64,000 bases of DNA from Kitasatospora sp. GP82 (lineage in GTDB: Bacteria; Actinomycetota; Actinomycetes; Streptomycetales; Streptomycetaceae): positions 62,001-126,000 of the forward strand of contig NZ_JARZAJ010000009.1 in assembly GCF_029892105.1 (NCBI RefSeq), written 5' to 3'. Shown one piece after another: positions 8,017 through 16,907 of the stretch. Position 1 is the first letter of the stretch; each line of letters starts with the position of its first letter. The position numbers were made by a program, and so were the translations under genes. The notes below the pieces were generated by a model. The model did not search any database. It worked only from the letters and a program-made list of their open reading frames with translations, and was not told where the DNA came from.

Positions 8017-9519
8017 ATGTCCGCCAACGTGCGGCCGGATCCGTTCAGCGGCCGGATTCAGGGTATGCCGAGCAATCTGCTGCACGAAGCGGTGCTTGAA
8101 CCGCAGTTCCGATTCGAGGCGGAGTTTCTGCTGAGGTGGTACGTCGCCATCGAAAAGGTGCTCGCGGTCGAGTACCACCGGCAGGGCCTCGTCACCGCCC
8201 CCCAGCTCGCCGAGCTCGGCCGGGCGCTCGACGGGGCCGGCGCGAGTCTGCAGACCGCCGACCCGCTCGCCAATATGTCCGACATCGCCTTCGCCCTGGA
8301 GCGCCAGGTGGAGGGCGCACTGACCGAACCCGTCCCGGCCTGGCACATCGACCGCAGCCGGAACGATCTCCAGGCGTGTGCCCAGCTGCTCTTCGGTCTG
8401 AGCCGTGCGCTGGACACGGTCGAGGCGCTGCTCGAATTCGCCTCCGCCGTCCAGCGCCTGGCCGCGAAGGCCGTCGACATCCCGATGCCCGGGTACACCC
8501 ACTTCCAGGCGGCCCAGGTGATGACCCCCGGCTTCTACCTGGCGGCGGTGTCCGACCACGCCCTGCACTCCGCCCGCCGCCTGCTCGCCTGCTACGACGG
8601 CAACAACCTCTCCCCGCTGGGCGCGGGCGCGATGGCCGGCCAGGACCTGCCCTGGGACCGGGAGGCGATGGCCGCCCTGCTCGGCTTCGAAGGGCCCAGG
8701 CCGCATGCCCTGACCTCGGTGGCCTCGCGTCGCTGGGCCTGCGAGCTGACGGCCGAACTGTCGCTCTTCGGCGTGGAGTTGAGCAGGTTCTGCACCGACC
8801 TGCTGACCTGGGGCAGCAGCGAGTACGGGTTCATCGACCTGCCCGACGAGCTGAGCGGGATCTCCTCGGCGATGCCGCAGAAGAAGAACTTCCCCGTGCT
8901 GGAACGGATCCGCGGCAAGTCGGCCCATCTGAGCAGCTTCCATCTCGATCTGCTGATGGGCCAGCGGAACACGCCGTACCAGAACCTGGTCGAGGTCTCC
9001 AAGGAGTCGACGACACACCTGCGGACCGCCTTCGACACAGCAGAAACGCTTCTGCGCCTGTGCACGGCGGTCTTCGACAACCTGCGCTTCAGCGAGGAGC
9101 GCATGCTGGCCGCCTGCGAGAGCGAGTACCTCGGCGGCTTCACCCTGGCCAACCTGCTCACCCTGCACGCCAAGGTGCCCTGGCGGCGCAGCCAGGTGCT
9201 GGCCGGCCGCTACATCGTGGCGGCGACGGCGGAAGGCCGCCGGCCGGCCGAGGTGGCACCGGAGTTGCTGCGGGAGCTGCTGGCCGAGGCGGGCTTCGCG
9301 GCGGATGATCCGGCGGCCCTGCTGCGCGAGGCTTTCGACGTCGAGCGCGGTGTGCGGGGCAAGCGGACCGCAGGCTCGGTCAGCCCGGACTCGGTCGCCG
9401 AGCTGCTGCGCGCGCAGAACGAGGAGTCCCAGGCCCTCGCGGCCGAGTGGCAGGCGCGCTGCGAGCGCCGACGGCAGGCCCTGCTGGCCCTCGACGGTGC
9501 CCTCGGAGCCTCGACATGA
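8017..9519 (+). CDS. Argininosuccinate-lyase-like enzyme of the biosynthetic operon
   Basis: The protein has 500 residues. ATG 8017 has GGGAGGGAG upstream. Fumarase/ASL superfamily signatures are all present: HIDRSRNDLQACAQL (the ASL S-R-N-D motif), PGYTHFQAAQ with the catalytic Thr-His, and the flexible loop SSAMPQKKN with the catalytic Ser. No arginine-pathway gene is nearby, and the partners are a kinase and a PLP enzyme. The likely reaction is therefore release of fumarate from an N-succinyl (aspartate-derived) amino acid, leaving a free amine. In friulimicin- and pacidamycin-type clusters such a protein is assigned to 2,3-diaminobutyrate synthesis. Overlaps the next gene by ATGA. Confidence 0.88.
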   Translation: MSANVRPDPFSGRIQGMPSNLLHEAVLEPQFRFEAEFLLRWYVAIEKVLAVEYHRQGLVTAPQLAELGRALDGAGASLQTADPLANMSDIAFALERQVEGALTEPVPAWHIDRSRNDLQACAQLLFGLSRALDTVEALLEFASAVQRLAAKAVDIPMPGYTHFQAAQVMTPGFYLAAVSDHALHSARRLLACYDGNNLSPLGAGAMAGQDLPWDREAMAALLGFEGPRPHALTSVASRRWACELTAELSLFGVELSRFCTDLLTWGSSEYGFIDLPDELSGISSAMPQKKNFPVLERIRGKSAHLSSFHLDLLMGQRNTPYQNLVEVSKESTTHLRTAFDTAETLLRLCTAVFDNLRFSEERMLAACESEYLGGFTLANLLTLHAKVPWRRSQVLAGRYIVAATAEGRRPAEVAPELLRELLAEAGFAADDPAALLREAFDVERGVRGKRTAGSVSPDSVAELLRAQNEESQALAAEWQARCERRRQALLALDGALGAST

Positions 9520-10406
9520 CGGAGCGGCAGCCGATCGGGGTCGGGGTGGCACACGGGACCTTCGGCGAGCTGCTGCAGGGCGTCCTGCCCAACGGTCTGG
9601 ACTTCCTGGTCACCCTGCCGATCACCGACCGGTCCATCGCCACCTTCCAGCCGCTGCCCGACCGCTTCGAGGTCGAGGTGTACCCGCCCTCCAAGCGCAA
9701 GTCGCGCCGGCTGGCCGAGGAGTTGCTCCGGGCGTACGCGCGGCCGGTCGGCGGGCGGCTCCAGCTGATCAGCAGCCTCTCCGAGGGCAAGGGCTTCGCC
9801 AGCTCCTCCGCCGATCTGGTCGCCACCGCCCGGGCGGTGGGCCAGGCGTACAACATCGACCTGGACGAGGAGGAGGTCGAGTCCTTCCTCCGGGAGATCG
9901 AGCCGACCGACGGGGTGATGTATCCGGACACCGTGGCCTTCTACCACCGCGAGGTCCGGCTGCGTGAACGCCTGGGATTTCTGCCGGAGCTGACGATCGT
10001 CGCCCATGACGAGGGCGGAGAGGTGGACACCGTCGCGTTCAACCGGCTGCCCAAGCCGTTCGACCACCACGAGAGACGGCACTACGCCGATCTGCTGGAG
10101 GAACTGACCCGAGCGATCCGAGACGGTGATCTACCAGCGGTCGGCGCGGTGTCCACGCGCAGCGCGGAGCTGAATGCCAAGCTGCGGCCGAGAGCGGGCT
10201 TCGAGGAATTGCTGCAAATAGCCCGCGAGGTGGCCGGATTCGGGCTGATCCTCGCCCACAGCGGTACCACGCTGGGCATTCTGCTGGACGGTTCCGACTC
10301 CGAGGCGGCGGAGAAGATCGCATACGTTCGCAAGTCCTGCCGCCCGCTCGGCGGAAGTGTGTCCACCTACCGAACGCTGGGAAAGGCAGGAGTCCATGCG
10401 CTTTGA
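9516..10406 (+). CDS. GHMP kinase, L-threonine-kinase-like
   Basis: The protein has 296 residues. The start overlaps the previous stop (ATGA). An N-terminal GTFGELLQGVLPNGLDFLV and the ATP loop LSEGKGFASSSADLVATA are the GHMP (PduX-type) hallmarks. A C-terminal GLILAHSGTTLGILLDG motif closes the fold. PduX enzymes phosphorylate the hydroxyl of L-threonine. Here I infer activation of Thr (or Ser) as its O-phosphate so that the next enzyme can replace the phosphate. Confidence 0.88.
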   Translation: MTERQPIGVGVAHGTFGELLQGVLPNGLDFLVTLPITDRSIATFQPLPDRFEVEVYPPSKRKSRRLAEELLRAYARPVGGRLQLISSLSEGKGFASSSADLVATARAVGQAYNIDLDEEEVESFLREIEPTDGVMYPDTVAFYHREVRLRERLGFLPELTIVAHDEGGEVDTVAFNRLPKPFDHHERRHYADLLEELTRAIRDGDLPAVGAVSTRSAELNAKLRPRAGFEELLQIAREVAGFGLILAHSGTTLGILLDGSDSEAAEKIAYVRKSCRPLGGSVSTYRTLGKAGVHAL

Positions 10407-12660
10407 GAGCATCACCGACCTGATCGGGCACACCCCCCTCGTCAGGCTGGCCGTCGACAGCGCACCGGACGTCCGGGTGTACGCCAAGCTCGAACTGCAG
10501 AATCCGTACGGCATGAAGGACCGGGTGGCGCAGAACATCATCCTCAGGGCGCGGCAGAGCGGGGAGCTCTTACCTGGCGCGCCGATCGTGGAGAGTTCCT
10601 CGGGCACGATGGCGCTCGGGGTCGCCCTGGTGGGCGCGGCGCTCGGCCACGAGGTACACATCGTCACCGACCCCCGGATCGACAGGGTCACACTGGCCAA
10701 ACTGCGCGCCCTCGGCTGCCGGTTGCACATCGTGGAGACGATGACCTCGCACGGCTGGCAGAGCGCCCGCCTGGAATGCCTGCAGAAGCTGCTGACCGAT
10801 CTGCCGGGCGCCTTCTGGCCCCAGCAGTACACCAACCCCGACAACCCGGCCGCCTACCGCAGGCTGGCCGAGGAGCTGATCGCCGACCTCGGGCACATCG
10901 ACCTCCTGGTCGGCTCGGTCGGCAGCGGCGGATCGCTCTGCGGCAGCAGCCGAGCCCTGCGCGCCGCGCTCCCGGATCTCCGGGTGCTGGGCGTGGACTG
11001 CGTCGGCAGCGTCCTCTTCGACCAGCCGGACCGGCCCGGGCGGCTGCAGAGCGGACTCGGCAACAGCCTGCTGCCGAAGAACCTGGACCGCCGTCTGATC
11101 GACGAGATCCACTGGCTGAACGACCACGAGGCCTTCGCCGCCACCCGCCGACTCGCCGCCGAGCAGCAGATCTTCGGCGGCAACACCTCGGGCTCCGTCT
11201 ACCGGGTGCTCCGCTGGGCCGCCGAACGCGCCGCACCCGGCAGCACCCTGGTCGGCATCCTCCCCGACCGCGGGGACCGGTACGCGGAGACGGTCTTCGA
11301 CGACGAGCACTGGCAGGAGAAGGGCCTCGCCGCACTGCCCGTCGCCGCCTCGCCGCGGTTGGTCGGGTACGGCACCACTGTCGAGAGCTGGTCCAGGGCC
11401 GTGAACCGGGGCGCCGAGAGCAGTCGGCAGTACCTGCTGCTCGTGGAGTCCAACACCACGGGAACGGGCATGCTCGCGCTGCACCGGACCCGCGAACTAG
11501 GCCTGGTGCCGGTGCTTTTGACGAGTGCACCGGAGCGGTACGCGGGTCTCGCCGAGGCCGGCTGCGAGGTGCTGCTGTGCGAGACCAACCGGCTGGTCGA
11601 GGTCCGTGCCGCGATCCTGGACCGGTTCCGGCGCGAGGAGCTGGCCGGGGTCGCGACGACCAGCGAGTTCTACGTCCCCGCCGTCGCGGAGCTGACGGCC
11701 TGGCTCGGCCTGGCCGGCAACCCCGCGCAGGCCGTTGCCACCTGCCGGGAGAAGGGGGCGCTGCGCGAGGCGCTGGCCGCGGCCGGCGTCCACCAGCCGC
11801 GGTTCGCCTTCCTGGCCGAGGGGTTCGGACCGCAGGACGTACGCGCGGCCGTCGAGGCGGTCGGTCTGCCGTGCGTGGTCAAGCCCGTGGACGACTCGGG
11901 ATCGAACGGGGTGCTGCGCTGCGAGAGTGCCGAAGAGGTCGGCCGGCAGGCCGAGTCGATCCTCGCCCCGGTCACCAACGGCCGGGGGCTTCCCACCGCG
12001 CGCCGGGTCCTGGTCGAGGAGTACCTGGACGGCCCCGAGCTGAGCGTCGAACTCTTCGGCGCCGACCACCTGCTGGGGATCACGGACAAGCAGGTGACGG
12101 GCGAGCCCTACTTCGTGGAGACCCGGCACCTCTTCCCCGCCGAGCTCGCCCCGCCGCTCGCCGAGCAGATCACGGACACCGTCCGCCGGGCGGTGGCCGC
12201 CGCCGGACTCGTCCTGGGCGCGAGCCACACCGAAGTGAAGCTCACCCCGGACGGACCGGCGATCATCGAGATCAACCCGCGGCTGGCCGGCGGCATGATC
12301 CCCGAGCTGATCCGCCTGGCCACCGGCGTCGAACCACTCGAGCAGCAGCTCCGGGCGGCCGGTGGCCTGCCCGCCGAGCTGGAGCCGAGCCTGCACCGGC
12401 ACGCCGGAATCCGCTTCCTCACCGCCGGGTACCCCGGCGTGCTGGACAGGATCACCGGCTGCGAGGAGGCCCGTGCCGTGCCGGGAATCGCCCAGGTGAC
12501 CATCACCGCCAAGGCCGGTTCCGACGTCACCCCGGCCCGCAACGCCTACGACCGACTGGGCTACCTGATCGCCCACGGCGACCGCCAGGAAGACGTCCTG
12601 GCCGCCCTTGACGAGGCGGAACGCCGTCTCACCATCGCCATCTCCCGGAGGACGTCATGA
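10396..12660 (+). CDS. Fusion: cysteine-synthase-like PLP enzyme + ATP-grasp ligase
   Basis: The protein has 754 residues. ATG 10396 follows GCAGGAG and overlaps the kinase gene by 11 bp. Residues 1 to about 310 are a fold-type II PLP enzyme: KLELQNPYGMKDRVAQNIIL with the Schiff-base Lys, SSSGTMALGVAL, and the phosphate-binding GSVGSGGSLCGSS. Residues about 330-750 are an ATP-grasp ligase: a pre-ATP-grasp domain (LLVESNTTGTGMLAL), then LPCVVKPVDDSGSNGV, RRVLVEEYLDGPELSVELF and the Mg site PAIIEINPRLAGGM. The first half probably displaces phosphate from O-phospho-Thr/Ser. The second half probably ligates the product to another carboxylate. Having both in one chain suggests channelling. Confidence 0.9.
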   Translation: MRFESITDLIGHTPLVRLAVDSAPDVRVYAKLELQNPYGMKDRVAQNIILRARQSGELLPGAPIVESSSGTMALGVALVGAALGHEVHIVTDPRIDRVTLAKLRALGCRLHIVETMTSHGWQSARLECLQKLLTDLPGAFWPQQYTNPDNPAAYRRLAEELIADLGHIDLLVGSVGSGGSLCGSSRALRAALPDLRVLGVDCVGSVLFDQPDRPGRLQSGLGNSLLPKNLDRRLIDEIHWLNDHEAFAATRRLAAEQQIFGGNTSGSVYRVLRWAAERAAPGSTLVGILPDRGDRYAETVFDDEHWQEKGLAALPVAASPRLVGYGTTVESWSRAVNRGAESSRQYLLLVESNTTGTGMLALHRTRELGLVPVLLTSAPERYAGLAEAGCEVLLCETNRLVEVRAAILDRFRREELAGVATTSEFYVPAVAELTAWLGLAGNPAQAVATCREKGALREALAAAGVHQPRFAFLAEGFGPQDVRAAVEAVGLPCVVKPVDDSGSNGVLRCESAEEVGRQAESILAPVTNGRGLPTARRVLVEEYLDGPELSVELFGADHLLGITDKQVTGEPYFVETRHLFPAELAPPLAEQITDTVRRAVAAAGLVLGASHTEVKLTPDGPAIIEINPRLAGGMIPELIRLATGVEPLEQQLRAAGGLPAELEPSLHRHAGIRFLTAGYPGVLDRITGCEEARAVPGIAQVTITAKAGSDVTPARNAYDRLGYLIAHGDRQEDVLAALDEAERRLTIAISRRTS

Positions 12661-13364
12661 CTTTCGACGCAAGCGACCGCGACGTGGCCGCCAAGGGGCT
12701 CTGGAACGACCACTACGGCGCCACCCAGCAGCAGGGCAACACCAACCTCTGGGGCGACCCGCCCGTGCCCTACGCGGCGACCGCCGCCCGCCTGTTCGCC
12801 GACCACGGGGCCTTCGTCGTCCTCGACCTGCCCTGCGGCGACGGCCGGAACCTGCCGCCGCTGACGGTCGGCGCGCCCGTGGTCGTCGGTGCCGACACCT
12901 CGCGCAAGGCACTGGACTTCGCCGCGACCGTGGTCGAGAAGGCCGGCGAGCGCAACAACGTCGTCCTGCTGGAACTGGACGCCGTCTCCACCGGCCTGCC
13001 GAGCGGCTCGGTGGACGGCATCCTCTGCTGGGACCTGCTCGGGCACCTGGAGCACCCCGAGCCGGCCCTGCACGAGCTGCACCGGATCCTCCGCCCCGGC
13101 GGCCACCTGGTCGCCAACATGTGGACGATGAACGACTGCCAGGTCACCGACCCCAACATCCGGCACATCGAGGACAAGAAGTACATCGACCACTTCGACT
13201 ACTACTGCCGGTTCTACGACCGGCCCGACCTCGACGCGCTGCTCGACTCGGTCGGCATGGCGGCCAAGTCCGTGGAGACCCAACGCTGGTGGGAGCCGCC
13301 GCACGTCGGCTACCGCGACTACGAGCACGAGCACGAGAGCCTGATCTTCGTGGTGCAGAAATGA
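12657..13364 (+). CDS. SAM-dependent class I methyltransferase
   Basis: The protein has 235 residues with ATGA overlaps at both ends. Motif I is FVVLDLPCGDGRNLPPL, the acidic residue comes in VVGADTSRKAL, and the post-motif region has DGILCWDLLGHLEHPEPALH and LRPGGHLVANMW, as in Methyltransf_11/25 enzymes. Substrate class cannot be read from sequence. Position in the operon suggests N- or O-methylation of the amino-acid product; N-methyl-diaminobutyrate occurs in pacidamycin-type antibiotics. Confidence 0.88.
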   Translation: MTFDASDRDVAAKGLWNDHYGATQQQGNTNLWGDPPVPYAATAARLFADHGAFVVLDLPCGDGRNLPPLTVGAPVVVGADTSRKALDFAATVVEKAGERNNVVLLELDAVSTGLPSGSVDGILCWDLLGHLEHPEPALHELHRILRPGGHLVANMWTMNDCQVTDPNIRHIEDKKYIDHFDYYCRFYDRPDLDALLDSVGMAAKSVETQRWWEPPHVGYRDYEHEHESLIFVVQK

Positions 13365-15040
13365 CCGTGCTCGCGGTCGTCGGCTGCGGTCCCCGCGGTC
13401 TCAACCTGCTCGAACGGCTGGTCAGCCGCTGGCGCACCGGAACGGTCCATGTGATCGAGCCGAACGAGCTCGGCAGTGGGCTGCACCGCCCCGACCAGCC
13501 CGACTACCTGCTGCTCAACACCGTGGCCGCCCAGCTGACCGCCTTCGTCGACCCGCAGATGGTGCAGGGCGGCGGCGTCAGGGGCCCCTCGCTGTACGAG
13601 TGGCTGACGGCACGAGGGGTCAAGGTCGCCTCCAACACCGGCGAACTCGCACCGGTGAGAGAGTCCGACTACCTGCCGCGCGCCCTGCTGGGGCAGTACC
13701 TGGAGTGGGCCGCGCAGCAGATCCTCGCCGTGGCCCCGGCGGGCCTAGAGATCCTGCACCACCGGGCAACAGCCTTGAGTGTCACACGAGTTGACGGACG
13801 GGAGAACATCCGGCTGTCCGACGGCACCAGCCTGCACGCCGACCACGTGGTCCTGACCGTGGGGCACACCGGAGTCCCGGCACCCGCCGCCCCGGACCCG
13901 GCGGCCGACCCCCGGCGCTGGATAGCGACGCCGTACCCGCTCCCCGACGCGGTCGGGACCGTCCCGCCCGGCGCCACCGTCGGCCTGCTCGGCGCCGGCC
14001 TGACCGCGACCGACCTGCTGGCGGCCCTGACCGTCGGACGCGGCGGCCGGTACGAGCCTGCGCCCGGCGGCCTGCGCTACCTGCCGAGCGGCGCCGAACC
14101 TCACATCGTGCTGTCCAACAGGTTCGGCGTCCCTCCGAGGGCCCGCCCGAGGGCGTACGACAGAACGAGCCCGCTGCCGACCGCCTTCCTGGACAGGGAG
14201 ACGATCGACGGGCTGCGCCGACTCACCACGGACGGTCGCCTGGACTTCGCGCAGGACGTGCTGCCGCTGTTCGTGGCCGAGGCCAGGTACCGGTACCGGG
14301 CCATGGGCGGCGAGGGCGAACTGGACGTCCTGTCGAACGGGGTGCCCGAGCCCGCCCTGACGAACCATCAGGAGTACGCCGCGTGGTGCCGGGCCGCGGT
14401 CCGGGAGGACCTGGCCGAGGCGCAGCGCGGACTGGACTCCAGCCCGGCCAAGAACGCCCTCGAAGTCTTCCGGGACTACCGGGAGCTGCTCCGCGACATC
14501 GTCGGCGCACCCGGTCTGAGCGCCGACTCGCTGGCCGACTTCTTCGGGCGGATCACCGCGCTCTCCAACCGGACCGTCACCGGTCCGCACCTGGAACGGC
14601 ACGAGGAACTGCTGGCCCTGATCGAGGCCGAGGTGGTGCGCTTCGGCCCCGGGCCCGACCCGTCCGCGACCTGGGACGAGAACCGGCACGAGTGGGTGAT
14701 CGCGTCCACCCGCCTGCGCACGGCCGCGCAGCTGCGATCGGACTATCTGGTGGCGGCCTACTCGCGGTCTCCGACAGCCCAGTCGTCGTCCAATCCGGTA
14801 CTCGTCAGCCTGGCCGGCGAGAATCGGCTGAGGTCGATGTGGGCGGGTGGCCTGGAACTGGGCATTATGGTCGATTCGGATGACCACCTGATAAACGGAA
14901 TCGGCGAGGTGGAATCGTCGATTTCCGCCTTCGGTCCGACGACCGAAGGGTCAAGTTATTACAATCACTACATAACGTCTCCCGGGCTTCCCATGCGCGT
15001 TCTGGCGGCAATGGATCGTGTCGTGACGATGCTGGCGTGA
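13361..15040 (+). CDS. FAD/NAD(P)-binding protein (NAD_binding_9-like)
   Basis: The protein has 559 residues and starts in an ATGA overlap. The N-terminal dinucleotide motif is VVGCGPRGLNLLERL, followed by IEPNELGSGLHRPDQPDYLL. A second Rossmann motif, GATVGLLGAGLTATDLLAAL, lies near residue 210. The two-nucleotide layout resembles the large FAD-NAD(P)-binding family (PF13454 type) and distantly the N-hydroxylating monooxygenases. The reaction is unknown; amine oxidation or hydroxylation is a guess from context. The last 60 codons use more A/T than the rest. This is the last gene of the tightly coupled block. Confidence 0.8.
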   Translation: MTVLAVVGCGPRGLNLLERLVSRWRTGTVHVIEPNELGSGLHRPDQPDYLLLNTVAAQLTAFVDPQMVQGGGVRGPSLYEWLTARGVKVASNTGELAPVRESDYLPRALLGQYLEWAAQQILAVAPAGLEILHHRATALSVTRVDGRENIRLSDGTSLHADHVVLTVGHTGVPAPAAPDPAADPRRWIATPYPLPDAVGTVPPGATVGLLGAGLTATDLLAALTVGRGGRYEPAPGGLRYLPSGAEPHIVLSNRFGVPPRARPRAYDRTSPLPTAFLDRETIDGLRRLTTDGRLDFAQDVLPLFVAEARYRYRAMGGEGELDVLSNGVPEPALTNHQEYAAWCRAAVREDLAEAQRGLDSSPAKNALEVFRDYRELLRDIVGAPGLSADSLADFFGRITALSNRTVTGPHLERHEELLALIEAEVVRFGPGPDPSATWDENRHEWVIASTRLRTAAQLRSDYLVAAYSRSPTAQSSSNPVLVSLAGENRLRSMWAGGLELGIMVDSDDHLINGIGEVESSISAFGPTTEGSSYYNHYITSPGLPMRVLAAMDRVVTMLA

Positions 15041-15126
15041 GACGGGCCGTCGAGGATCCCGTGCGCTTTGGTGATGGTATGGCGAAACTCCGAACGGCAT
15101 GCTCACCGTCGTGCTAGCTTGGGTCC

Positions 15127-15870
15127 ATGTCAGTCGAATTTCATGGCCACACCCATCGGTTGGACTGGGCCGATCCGACGGTTCGTGAGTGGGACTGCAC
15201 CGTGGTGTGGTCCGACCCGGCCGATCCGGAGGCCGGGATCGTGTTGGACAGGTCGGCTTTCTACCCGGGGGGTGGCGGCCAGCCGCCGGACTACGGTGTC
15301 CTGCTCTGGCAAGGGGTGACCACCAGGATCATCGGCACTCGAAAGGGTGACGACTTCTTTCTGCTCCCTGCCCCCGGTGACCCGATCCCGTCGGCCGGCA
15401 CAGCGGTCCGCGGCGCTCTCGACGACGTCAGGCGCAGCACCCTGATGCGGACGCACTCCGCGCTGCACGTGCTGTGCGGGACGGTATTCCGGGATTTCGG
15501 CGTCCTGGTCACCGGCGGCAATATGGAGCCGGGCGAGGCCCGAATGGACTTCAATCTCCCGGAGGTTCCGCCGGGCTTCAAGCAGCTGATCGAGGATACC
15601 GTCAACAAGGAGATCCTGAACGACCGCAGGATTGATGTGAGGGTGCTCTCCAAGGAAGCGGCCTATGCCATTCCCGGTCTGGTCAGGACGCAGGGGGCGG
15701 CCCCGCCCGACACCCCGGAACTGCGGATTGTGGAAATCGTCGGCCTGGATGTGCAGGCGGATGGCGGCACCCATGTCGCGTCCACCGGCCAGATCGGCCG
15801 GATCGAGGTGACCAAGGTGGAGAACAAGGGAAAGCAGAACCGCAGGGTGCGGATCAGGCTGGCAGACTAA
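15127..15870 (+). CDS. AlaX-type alanyl-tRNA editing protein
   Basis: The protein has 247 residues. The beta-barrel start DRSAFYPGGGGQPPDYG and editing motif HSALHVL (H-x-x-x-H) match the free-standing editing domain of AlaRS/ThrRS. The second motif reads DVQADGGTHVASTGQIG, where the frequent C-G-G-T-H form has Asp instead of Cys, so zinc would be held by fewer ligands. Such proteins deacylate mischarged tRNA, usually Ser-tRNA(Ala). Sitting between the biosynthetic block and an exporter, it plausibly protects the host from mischarging of its own product. 86 bp separate it from the FAD gene; a TAGCTT -10-like box lies 9 bp upstream of the ATG. Confidence 0.88.
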   Translation: MSVEFHGHTHRLDWADPTVREWDCTVVWSDPADPEAGIVLDRSAFYPGGGGQPPDYGVLLWQGVTTRIIGTRKGDDFFLLPAPGDPIPSAGTAVRGALDDVRRSTLMRTHSALHVLCGTVFRDFGVLVTGGNMEPGEARMDFNLPEVPPGFKQLIEDTVNKEILNDRRIDVRVLSKEAAYAIPGLVRTQGAAPPDTPELRIVEIVGLDVQADGGTHVASTGQIGRIEVTKVENKGKQNRRVRIRLAD

Positions 15871-15873
15871 GAG

Positions 15874-16569
15874 ATGACCATGGAATCAGTAGTCGACTGG
15901 CCAAGGCAGCGTGCCTCGGTCATCCGAGACGCGGTCGGCGTCGGTCTGGCGGTCGGCGCGCTCGGGATTTCCTTCGGTGCATTGAGCGCGGTATTCGGCC
16001 TGTCGCTGGTCGAGACCTCCGCATTATCACTGCTCATGTTCAGCGGGGCGTCGCAGTTCGCTTTCATCGGCGTGATCGGGGCGGGGGGCAATCCACTGGC
16101 CGGGGCCGCGGTCGCCGCTCTGCTCGGATCACGCAACGCCCTGTACGGACTGAACCTGTCCGCCCTGCTCGGCGTGCACGGCCCGCGCCGCGCACTGGCC
16201 GCCCATCTGGTCCTCGACGAGAGCTCGGCGATGGCCATCGGCCGCAGAGACGACCGCTCGGCACGGCTGGCGTTCTGGGCCACCGGTGCCTCGGTGTTCG
16301 TGCTCTGGAACCTCGCCACCCTGTTCGGCGCCTGGGGGGCCGCCGCCCTCCCCGATCCCAGCGCCCTCGGGCTGGACGTCGCGTCCCCGGCCGCCTTCAT
16401 CGCCCTGCTCGCGCCACGAGTCCGGTCCCGCGGGCCCTGGGTCGTGGCCCTCGCGGCCGGCGCCGTCGCCCTGGCCGCCGTCCCGTTCGTCCCCATCGGA
16501 ACTCCCGCCCTGGTGGCGGCAGTCGGGATCGCGCTCGTCATCGGACTGCTGCCGGAGGTGGCCGACTGA
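15874..16569 (+). CDS. azlC: AzlC family amino-acid exporter, large subunit
   Basis: The 231-residue protein with about six helices starts 3 bp after the AlaX stop. Family-typical segments include LGISFGALSAVFGLSLVETS, MFSGASQFAFIGVIGAGGNP and GSRNALYGLNLSALLGV, then DESSAMAIG. AzlCD/YgaZH pairs export branched-chain amino acids and toxic analogues such as 4-azaleucine. Here it would export the amino-acid product. Its stop overlaps the azlD start (TGATG). Confidence 0.92.
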   Translation: MTMESVVDWPRQRASVIRDAVGVGLAVGALGISFGALSAVFGLSLVETSALSLLMFSGASQFAFIGVIGAGGNPLAGAAVAALLGSRNALYGLNLSALLGVHGPRRALAAHLVLDESSAMAIGRRDDRSARLAFWATGASVFVLWNLATLFGAWGAAALPDPSALGLDVASPAAFIALLAPRVRSRGPWVVALAAGAVALAAVPFVPIGTPALVAAVGIALVIGLLPEVAD

Positions 16570-16868
16570 TGTGGCTCGGGCTCCTGCTGGGCGCGCTCGC
16601 CTGCTACGGACTCAAGCTGGCGGGTCTGTCCGTTCCCCGGCGCGTACTGGAGAACAACCGGGTCAGACGGATCTCCGCACTGCTGCCCGTGGCCCTGCTG
16701 GCGGCCCTGATCGCCATTCAGACCTTCTCCAGCAGCCATCGGTTGACTCTCGACGCCCGGTCGGCGGGTGTGCTGGCGGCCTTCACCGCGGTCCTGCTCC
16801 GCGCACCGTTCCTGGTGGTGGTGCTGGTCGCCGCGGCCACGACCGCGCTGGTGCGGCACTTCGTGTAG
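16569..16868 (+). CDS. azlD: AzlD family amino-acid exporter, small subunit
   Basis: The 99-residue protein has three to four helices and a conserved RISALLPVALLAALIAIQTF, ending VLVAAATTALVRHFV. It is coupled to azlC by TGATG, the usual arrangement. It is the last intact gene of the plus-strand block; gene debris starts directly downstream. Confidence 0.92.
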   Translation: MWLGLLLGALACYGLKLAGLSVPRRVLENNRVRRISALLPVALLAALIAIQTFSSSHRLTLDARSAGVLAAFTAVLLRAPFLVVVLVAAATTALVRHFV

Positions 16869-16907
16869 GGCCCCGACCGATCGAGCGCGGAGTCCTGGGC
16901 CTGCGGG

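Noticed and set aside
8017-9519. Calling this gene argH of arginine biosynthesis
   Set aside because: No other arg gene is near, and the operon partners point to a different amine-releasing role.
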